Shown piece after piece: positions 1-5,429 of a stretch of 5,429 bases of DNA. The stretch is from NCBI GenBank assembly GCA_017461285.1, contig JAFTYS010000092.1:1-5429 (forward strand). Reading direction: 5' to 3'. The stretch's first letter is position 1, and the number at the start of each line of letters is the position of its first letter. This stretch comes from Bacteroidales bacterium (lineage in GTDB: Bacteria > Bacteroidota > Bacteroidia > Bacteroidales > UBA932). The translations under genes and the position numbers were made by a program. The notes under the pieces were generated by a model. The model was not told the DNA's origin, ran no database searches, and saw only the letters and a program-made list of their open reading frames with translations.

Positions 1-1648
1 CAACATCTTCATGAATCCTTATTTCTTCGCCAAGGTGGAGAAGCTTTACAAGGATATCGACAACCTCGGTCTCAACCAGGAGCAGAAGATGGTGCTCAAG
101 AAGCTCTACAACTCTTTCGTGAAGAACGGTATCGCTCTTCCTGAGGCAGAGCAGGCACGCATGCGTGAGATCAATATGGAAATCTCATCTCTTCAGAACA
201 CATTCGGCAACATGCTTCTCGCAGAGAACAATGCATTCGCTGCCGAGTTCGGCATTTCCGTGTCGGAATATGCAGGTGCGATGGCTTCTACAGAGGACCG
301 CGCACTTCGTGAGAAGATGTTCAAGGCATATTCTTCAAGAGGAAACAACGGCAATGAGAATGACACGAAGGATCTTATCCTGAAGCTCATGGGTCTCCGC
401 ATCGAGAAGGCCAAGCTTCTCGGTTACGAGACTCCTGCAGATTTCATCCTCGCTGACAAGATGGCCGGAAACCCTGAGACTGTCGATGTATTCCTTGCAG
501 ACCTCATGAAGCCGGCTGTTGCCAAGGCAAAGGAGGAGATCGCTGACATGCAGGCCATCATGAACGAGGACATCAAGGCAGGCCTCCTTCCTGAGGGCTC
601 TGTGATCGAGCCTTGGGACTGGGCATATTATGCTGAAAGGGTACGCAAGGCTAAATATGCTCTCGACGAGGAACTTACCAAGCCTTATTTCAAGATGGAG
701 AATGTACGTCAGGGTGTGTTCAACACAGCACACAGGCTCTTCGGTCTCAATTTCGAGAAGCTTGAGGACATTCCTGTATATAATCCTGAGGTAGAGGGAT
801 TCAAGGTTACTGACGCTGACGGCTCGCTCATCGGTGTGCTCCTTACCGACTACTTCCCACGTCCTACCAAGAGAGGCGGTGCATGGATGACCAACTTCGT
901 CGAGCAGACAGGTCTTGACAAGGAGGTACGTCCTGTGATAGTCAATGTAGGAAACTTCTCCAAGCCTGTTGACGGTAAGCCAGGGCTTCTCACCCTTGAC
1001 GAGGTGGAGACAATGTTCCATGAGTTCGGACATGCTCTTCACGGCCTTCTCAGCCAGTGTACATATCCGAGCGTGAGCGGTACAGCAGTGCCACGCGACT
1101 TCGTGGAGCTTCCTTCACAGATCATGGAGAACTGGGCGTTCGAGCCAGAGGTTCTTGCTACATATGCATTCCATTATGAGACAGGTGAAATCATCCCTGA
1201 CGAGCTCGTAGCCAAGATCCAGGCTGCCGGCACATTCAACCAGGGCTTCATGACCACAGAGCTTGCAGCTGCTTCCATCCTTGACATGATGTGGCACGAA
1301 CTCTCTTCTGTAGAGGGAATCGATGTCGAGACATTCGAGGCTGAGGCTTGCAAGAGGATGGGTCTCATCGACGAGATCATCCCGCGTTACCGCTCGACTT
1401 ACTTCAACCACATCTTCGGTGGCGGCTACAGCGCAGGCTATTACAGCTACCTCTGGGCTGAGGTTCTCGACAAGGATGCATTCGAGCTCTTCAAGCAGAA
1501 GGGTCTCTTCGATGCAGAGACAGCTATGTCGTTCCGTCACAATGTCCTCGAGAAGGGTGGCAGCGACGAGGCTATGGACCTCTACCGCCGTTTCCGTGGA
1601 GCAGATCCTGATTCAGGCGCACTCCTCCGCGGCCGTGGTCTTGAATAG
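1..1648 (+). CDS. dcp: M3-family metallopeptidase, peptidyl-dipeptidase Dcp type (5' end outside window)
   Basis: Zinc metallopeptidase of family M3 (thimet oligopeptidase-like), which releases dipeptides from the C-terminus of short peptides. Numbering from the Met at base 11, the zinc site HEFGH is at residues 337-341 (bases 1019-1033) and the third zinc ligand is Glu366 in RDFVELPSQ. The substrate-binding tyrosine/glycine block YFNHIFGGGYSAGYY is at 464-478. The form SGTAVPRDFVELPSQ favours Dcp over oligopeptidase A (PrlC), which has a different sequence there. The gene ends in LLRGRGLE, as usual for the family. The Met at base 11 is not the real start: the frame is open to the left edge and reads NIF before MNPYFF, matching the internal segment that precedes the N-terminal helical domain in Dcp. 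Dcp proteins are about 680-710 residues, so roughly 140-160 residues are missing. Any signal peptide, and hence cell location, is out of view. The family call is secure; the Dcp subtype is likely. Confidence 0.95.
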   Translation, partial: NIFMNPYFFAKVEKLYKDIDNLGLNQEQKMVLKKLYNSFVKNGIALPEAEQARMREINMEISSLQNTFGNMLLAENNAFAAEFGISVSEYAGAMASTEDRALREKMFKAYSSRGNNGNENDTKDLILKLMGLRIEKAKLLGYETPADFILADKMAGNPETVDVFLADLMKPAVAKAKEEIADMQAIMNEDIKAGLLPEGSVIEPWDWAYYAERVRKAKYALDEELTKPYFKMENVRQGVFNTAHRLFGLNFEKLEDIPVYNPEVEGFKVTDADGSLIGVLLTDYFPRPTKRGGAWMTNFVEQTGLDKEVRPVIVNVGNFSKPVDGKPGLLTLDEVETMFHEFGHALHGLLSQCTYPSVSGTAVPRDFVELPSQIMENWAFEPEVLATYAFHYETGEIIPDELVAKIQAAGTFNQGFMTTELAAASILDMMWHELSSVEGIDVETFEAEACKRMGLIDEIIPRYRSTYFNHIFGGGYSAGYYSYLWAEVLDKDAFELFKQKGLFDAETAMSFRHNVLEKGGSDEAMDLYRRFRGADPDSGALLRGRGLE

Positions 1649-1680
1649 TGTGTCGCGTAAGTAATTGACTGTGAAATATT

Positions 1681-1725
1681 TAAGTGTTTAAGGGGTGCAT
1701 GAAAAGTGCACCCCTTAAACGCTTA
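1681..1725. terminator. Strong hairpin between convergent genes, probable bidirectional terminator
   Basis: Left arm 1681-1699 (taagtgtttaaggggtgca) pairs with right arm 1707-1725 around a 7-base loop. Of 19 pairs, 18 are Watson-Crick and one is a T-G (G-U in RNA), and 1680/1726 adds another pair. It starts 33 bases after the peptidase stop and lies 17 bases beyond the stop of the GH92 gene on the other strand, so it sits where both transcripts should end. Neither side has a long T tract: the plus side continues aatatattgaaattc and the minus side aatatttcac, so the intrinsic terminator is not of the textbook form. The rest of the 93-base intergenic region shows nothing else recognisable. Confidence 0.8.
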
Positions 1726-1741
1726 ATATATTGAAATTCAG

Positions 1742-3970
1742 CTATTTGCTTGCCACACTGAAATCGACGTCCGCTCCCATGCTGATCACAGAGTGGTTGA
1801 GGAACCACCTGTCGAGTTTCCTGCCGTTGACCCGTACAGAACGCACATAAGGCGTTTCAGATGAATTTTCCGGAGCGGAGATCACGAGATCCTCACCGTT
1901 CTCGAGATGTACCACTGCCTTGCGGAACAGAGGCGATCCGATGGCATATTCGTCGGAAGCAGGGCAGACAGGATAGAATCCGAGGGCAGAGAACACATAC
2001 CATGCTGATGTCTGTCCGTTGTCCTCATCCCCGCAGTAACCGTCCGGTTGTGCCGAGTAGAGCCTGTCCATCACTTCGCGGACCCATTTCTGAGTTTTCC
2101 ACGGCTGTTCAGTCCAGTCATAAAGATAGATCATATGCTGAGCCGGCTGGTTGCCGTGAGCATAATTTCCCATGTCCGCCACCTGCATTTCGGTGATTTC
2201 ATGGATGCGGTAGCCGTAGTAGCTGTCGTCATATATCGGCGGTACTACAAAGACCGAATCCAGCATCTCCACGAATCCTTCCTCTCCTCCCATAGCCTCC
2301 TTCAGCCCTTCCACATCGTGGAATACCGACCATGTGTAGTGCCATGCATTACCCTCCGTGAAGGCCCCGCCCCATTTGTACGGGCTGAAAGGCTCCTGGA
2401 ACCTGCCGTCTGCAAGACGTCCGCGCATGAGTTTCTGTGTCGGGTCGAATACGTTCTTCCAGTTATGTGACCTTGCCTCCCATTTTTCTATTTCCTCCTG
2501 CGGACGTCCTAACTTACGGGACAGCCGGAGCATGCACCAGTCGTTGTAGGCATATTCGAGAGTGCGGGCCACATTCTCGTGGATTCCGACGTCATACGGA
2601 ATATATCCGAGAGTATTGTAATACTCGTGTCCGAGTCGGCCGGTGGATCTGACTTGCGGATGGACATTCTCCGTGGCATGGACAAGGCAGTCGTATAGGG
2701 TCTGCCATTCGCTCTCCGGAGTCACGCCCTTGATGATGGCGTCAGCCACGACGGAGGCAGAATTGTTGCCGACCATGCAGTCCCTGTGTCCCGGGCTTGC
2801 CCATTCCGGAAGGAAGGCGTTCTCGCGCGCTATGTTGGCAAGCCCCATCTGAATCTCCTCATTCACAGACGGATAGACGAGGTTCAGAAGAGGGAAGAGT
2901 GAGCGGAATGTGTCCCAGAATCCTGTATCGGTGTAGAGGTAGCCGTCGCATATCTGCCCGTTGTAAGGACTGTAATGTACAGGTCTGCCAGAGGCGTCGA
3001 TCTCATAGAACTTGCGAGGGAAGAGCACGCTTCTGTAGAGGCATGAATAGAAGGTGCGGTACTGGTCCTCGCTTCCGCCTCCGACCCGGATGCGGCCCAG
3101 AACCTCGTTCCATTTCGCCTTTGCCTCGTCACGCACCTGTGCGAAGCTCTTATCCCCGATTTCCTCAAGGTTGAGCCATGCCTGATCGAGGGAAATGAAT
3201 GATGATGCAGTCCTGACGTTTACTTTCTCGCCTCTTTCGGTTCCGAAGCTTACCGAAGCAAGAATATGGTTGCCCTCCAGCTCGGATATGTCTTCCAGGG
3301 CGTTGGCAGGCCCGTCATAGACTGTAAAGCTTTCAATGGTCTTGTCGAAAGTCACCACGAACCAGTTGCGGAAATTGTCAGGAACCCCTCCGCTGTTCTT
3401 CGTCGTAAAACCCACGACTGCATTCTTTTCGGGGATGACCTTTATGTACGAACCGTTGTCGTAGGCATCAATGACCACTCCTGATGTACTGCTTTCAGGG
3501 AAGGTCATCAGGAAACTTGCAGCACGCTCTGTAGGGGCGATATCCACATTTATGTCGTGGTCTGCGAGATAGACATGATAATGATATGGCCGGGCTGTCT
3601 CGCTCTTGTGGGAGAACCAGCTTGCGCGGGCATTCTGCTCTACTGCAGCGGCATCTCTGACCGGCATCAGGGCGAACTGACCGTAGTCGTTTATCCATGG
3701 AGAAGGCTGGTGGGTCTGCTTGAAGCCGCGGATGTGGTGTGCGTCATAGCGGTAGGTCCATCCGTCGCCCATCCTGCCTGTGACCGGAGTCCAGAAGTTC
3801 ATTCCCCACGGGAGAGCGATGGCAGGGTAGGTGTTGCCTGTCGAGAAGGAATGTTCGGACATCGTGCCCACGAGGGTGAAAACATAGTCTGCCGGCTCTG
3901 TAACGAGTTCTGTTCCGGGGGTGCATGCCGCCATGAGGGTCAGCAGCAGGGTATAGATCGTTTTTTTCAT
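1742..3970 (-). CDS. GH92 alpha-mannosidase, predicted lipoprotein
   Basis: A 742-residue calcium-dependent exo-alpha-mannosidase of family GH92, complete. Residues 1-16 form a lipoprotein signal peptide: MKK, a hydrophobic stretch, then a lipobox LMAAC with Cys16. The N-terminal beta domain follows (STGNTYPAIALPWGMNFW at 43-60; GFKQTHQPSPWINDYG at 82-97), then the (alpha/alpha)6 catalytic domain with FWDTFRS (351-357), LEYAYNDWC (471-479), TEGNAWHYTW (538-547), GNQPAQH (606-612) and GDEDNGQTSAWY (647-658). By family pattern Glu472 is the likely catalytic acid, and the Asp pair in GDED is the best candidate for the base; that assignment is inferred. Linkage preference cannot be read from the sequence. 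The frame is open for 39 more codons upstream (to 4087), but that would overlap the preceding gene by 91 bases and bury the signal peptide, so the MKK start at 3970 is chosen. It follows the GH125-containing gene by 26 bases with no Shine-Dalgarno, as is normal in Bacteroidetes. It probably acts at the cell surface or in the periplasm. Confidence 0.95.
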   Translation of the reverse strand: MKKTIYTLLLTLMAACTPGTELVTEPADYVFTLVGTMSEHSFSTGNTYPAIALPWGMNFWTPVTGRMGDGWTYRYDAHHIRGFKQTHQPSPWINDYGQFALMPVRDAAAVEQNARASWFSHKSETARPYHYHVYLADHDINVDIAPTERAASFLMTFPESSTSGVVIDAYDNGSYIKVIPEKNAVVGFTTKNSGGVPDNFRNWFVVTFDKTIESFTVYDGPANALEDISELEGNHILASVSFGTERGEKVNVRTASSFISLDQAWLNLEEIGDKSFAQVRDEAKAKWNEVLGRIRVGGGSEDQYRTFYSCLYRSVLFPRKFYEIDASGRPVHYSPYNGQICDGYLYTDTGFWDTFRSLFPLLNLVYPSVNEEIQMGLANIARENAFLPEWASPGHRDCMVGNNSASVVADAIIKGVTPESEWQTLYDCLVHATENVHPQVRSTGRLGHEYYNTLGYIPYDVGIHENVARTLEYAYNDWCMLRLSRKLGRPQEEIEKWEARSHNWKNVFDPTQKLMRGRLADGRFQEPFSPYKWGGAFTEGNAWHYTWSVFHDVEGLKEAMGGEEGFVEMLDSVFVVPPIYDDSYYGYRIHEITEMQVADMGNYAHGNQPAQHMIYLYDWTEQPWKTQKWVREVMDRLYSAQPDGYCGDEDNGQTSAWYVFSALGFYPVCPASDEYAIGSPLFRKAVVHLENGEDLVISAPENSSETPYVRSVRVNGRKLDRWFLNHSVISMGADVDFSVASK

Positions 3971-3996
3971 GACAAGTAGGTCGCTCGAAAGAGAGG

Positions 3997-5429
3997 TTAT
4001 ATTATGCTGTTGAGGACATGGAGGCGTCCGTCGTCGATTATCTTGAGGATGAGTTCTCCGAAAAGGGTGTTCTGCCATGCAAACCATTCGCGTGTAAAGA
4101 CCTCTGAATCATCCTTATAGAAGGATTCGTGCATGAACCCGGTGCCGGCATCGGTTGTCATCAGCATGCTGATGCAGTCGCGGATCTCGTCGTCGTCATC
4201 GGAGGTGAAGGCCTTCATCATTATGCTCATCGGCCAGATCACTTCCGACATTATATGCGGTCCTCCGATGCCTTCCCCCGCTGCTCCGCGGAAGAAATAA
4301 GGATTGGCCTCGCTCCATACGAACCGGCGGGTGTTCTGATAGACAGGGTCGTCGGTAGGCACATCTCCGAGATAACTCATAGCCAGAAGAGACGGTACAT
4401 TGGCGTCATCCATCAGGAACCGGCTTCCGAATCCATCGACTTCGTAGGCATATATCTGTCCGAAATCAGGATGGTCATACACAGCGTGTTCCTTAAGCGC
4501 TTTCTCCACTTCCTCGGCAAGGGCGAGGCATTCGCCGGCCATTTCCTCCTTGCCGTTCACGGCCGAAAGGATCTCTGCAGCCCTACGTAACGAACTGACT
4601 GCCATAAAGTTGGATGGTACGAGAAATTCGAATGTCGTGGCATCGTCGGAAGGACGGAATGCAGAGGCTATCAGGCCCACGGGATTGACAGGATTGCCCT
4701 TGCCCACCACGCATTTGGTGTCCAGCTGACGGTCGGTGACACGGAGGAAACGGTATCTTCCCTGTCCTTCCTTGCGCTGCTGCTCCTTCATCACGGCGAG
4801 TATCTTTTCCATAGCCTCCACCCATCTGCCGCCGAAAACGGAAGTGTCACCGGTGGTCTTCCAGTAGGCGTAGGCAAGACGGATAGGGTAGCAGTGGGAG
4901 TCGAGTTCCCATTTGCGCTCAAAGATATATGGACCGGCGGCGGGCCAGTCGCTTTTGTTGGCGGCTCCCACAGGCTCGACATTAAATGCGTTGGCATAGG
5001 GGTCAATGCAGATGCATTTGAACTGTCGGTTGATCACTCCGGCAATCATCTTCTGCAGGCGGGGATCCTCGGCGGCATGTCTGAGATATGTCCATACCTG
5101 AGCTCCTGAATCACGGAGCCACATGGCGGGGATGTCGCCCGTATATACAAATGTGTCGGGCTCTCCCTCGGAATCCTCTCCGTAATGGACCGTGGTGTCC
5201 AGGGTGTTGGGATAGCAGTTGGCGAACATCCATTTCAGACGAGGATTCTCAAGCATGCCTGTGACCCTCTCTATGTCTTTTTCCACAGCCTCGCTTGTGA
5301 AGAGCCGCTTGTCGGATGAAGGTCTCTGGTCTTTGTATTCCTCCGGCTCTTCGGCGCAGTACCACACCTTGGGCTCGGAGCCCATCTGCAGGATGATTTC
5401 TCCGCCTGCCGCTATGTCCTTATGTTCCA
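3997..5429 (-). CDS. GH125 exo-alpha-1,6-mannosidase, C-terminal part of an apparent GH92-GH125 fusion (5' end outside window)
   Basis: Family GH125 enzymes are inverting exo-alpha-1,6-mannosidases with an (alpha/alpha)6 fold. Numbering from the Met at 5385, the GH125 domain runs from about Arg21 to the stop: RLFTSEAV (27-34), CYPNTLDTTV (57-66), GDIPAMWLRDSGAQVW (83-98), CIDPYANAFN (126-135), KWELDSHCYP (158-167), VPSNFMAVSSL (256-266), GGPHIMSEVIWPM (374-386) and GTGFMHESF (414-422). Asp162 (bases 4900-4902) is the likely catalytic acid and Glu420 (4126-4128) the likely base, assigned by position from the family pattern. The visible GH125 part has the normal length of a mature enzyme. Met 5385 is unlikely to be the start: no signal peptide follows it, and the frame is open to the right edge. 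The added residues EHKDIAAGGEIILQ, continuing into MGSEPKVW, resemble the C-terminal tail of GH92 enzymes; a linker of about 12 residues (YCAEEPEEYKDQ) then leads into GH125. The gene is upstream of, and probably co-transcribed with, the GH92 lipoprotein gene. Confidence 0.93.
   Translation of the reverse strand, partial: EHKDIAAGGEIILQMGSEPKVWYCAEEPEEYKDQRPSSDKRLFTSEAVEKDIERVTGMLENPRLKWMFANCYPNTLDTTVHYGEDSEGEPDTFVYTGDIPAMWLRDSGAQVWTYLRHAAEDPRLQKMIAGVINRQFKCICIDPYANAFNVEPVGAANKSDWPAAGPYIFERKWELDSHCYPIRLAYAYWKTTGDTSVFGGRWVEAMEKILAVMKEQQRKEGQGRYRFLRVTDRQLDTKCVVGKGNPVNPVGLIASAFRPSDDATTFEFLVPSNFMAVSSLRRAAEILSAVNGKEEMAGECLALAEEVEKALKEHAVYDHPDFGQIYAYEVDGFGSRFLMDDANVPSLLAMSYLGDVPTDDPVYQNTRRFVWSEANPYFFRGAAGEGIGGPHIMSEVIWPMSIMMKAFTSDDDDEIRDCISMLMTTDAGTGFMHESFYKDDSEVFTREWFAWQNTLFGELILKIIDDGRLHVLNSII
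5362..5429 (-). other. C-terminal tail of a GH92 domain fused in frame to GH125
   Basis: Translated in the GH125 frame, these bases read EHKDIAAGGEIILQMGSEPKVW, less one partial codon at the edge. The pattern H-x-D-I-x-x-G-G-E-hydrophobic-x-x-x-M-G-S-x-P-x-x-W is what GH92 proteins usually carry at their very C-terminus. The complete GH92 in this window ends NHSVISMGADVDFSVASK, which aligns without gaps (shared H, I, G and S plus several conservative pairs). No stop codon separates the tail from GH125. The GH92 catalytic region itself is not visible, so this call rests on a short segment. Confidence 0.75.

Noticed and set aside
335..1042. Long open frame on the minus strand inside the peptidase gene (235 codons), and another at 1115-1540
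   Set aside because: Both are antisense to a conserved M3 peptidase with intact motifs. Their translations show no recognisable domain and are explained by the strong codon bias of the sense gene.
3961..3967. Seven-base A run (minus strand) right after the GH92 start codon, a possible slippage or phase-variation site
   Set aside because: It encodes the ordinary MKK start of a signal peptide. A run of seven is too short to argue for phase variation without population data.
3557..3979. Plus-strand open frame of 140 codons opposite the GH92 5' region
   Set aside because: It is antisense to the conserved GH92 N-terminal domain, has no recognisable domain and no sign of its own promoter.
3971..4087. 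A 39-codon N-terminal extension of the GH92 protein starting at 4087
   Set aside because: It would overlap the 3' end of the GH125 gene by 91 bases, its sequence is Arg/Pro/His-rich with no family match, and it would place the lipoprotein signal peptide inside the protein.
4183..4203. Short gtc/atc-rich repeat in the GH125 gene
   Set aside because: It simply encodes a run of four Asp followed by Glu in a surface loop (residues 396-400 from Met 5385); it is too short and imperfect to be a meaningful repeat.
5383..5385. ATG at 5385 as the true start of a stand-alone GH125 enzyme
   Set aside because: It falls inside the GH92-tail motif (the M of MGSEP), no signal peptide follows, and the frame stays open upstream with conserved-looking sequence.

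Overview
The window looks like a chromosomal segment from a gut-type Bacteroidales bacterium of moderate GC content. That rests on three things: a GH92 lipoprotein mannosidase next to a GH125 mannosidase (a pairing typical of Bacteroidetes polysaccharide utilization loci), a Dcp-like M3 metallopeptidase, and the absence of a Shine-Dalgarno sequence before the one visible internal start. The genus cannot be fixed from the sequence alone.

Layout, left to right. Bases 1-1648 (+) hold the 3' four-fifths of an M3-family peptidyl-dipeptidase (Dcp type), cut by the left edge. Bases 1649-1741 are a short convergent intergenic region whose main content is a strong, almost perfect inverted repeat (1681-1725), probably a terminator used from both sides. 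Bases 1742-3970 (-) encode a complete GH92 alpha-mannosidase with a lipoprotein signal peptide. After a 26-base gap, bases 3997-5429 (-) encode a GH125 exo-alpha-1,6-mannosidase, cut by the right edge.

The most interesting point is at the right edge. The reading frame of the GH125 protein does not begin at the first visible Met (5385). It stays open to the end of the window, and the extra residues match the characteristic C-terminal tail of GH92 enzymes. The gene is therefore best read as a GH92-GH125 fusion whose GH92 catalytic part lies outside the window.

The two minus-strand genes are co-oriented, closely spaced and share a terminator, so they are probably one operon. The inferred logic is alpha-mannoside breakdown: GH92 enzymes remove alpha-1,2/1,3-type mannosyl residues and GH125 removes alpha-1,6-linked mannose, as needed for high-mannose N-glycans or yeast mannan. 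The peptidase gene is transcribed towards this operon and is a separate unit with no evident functional tie.
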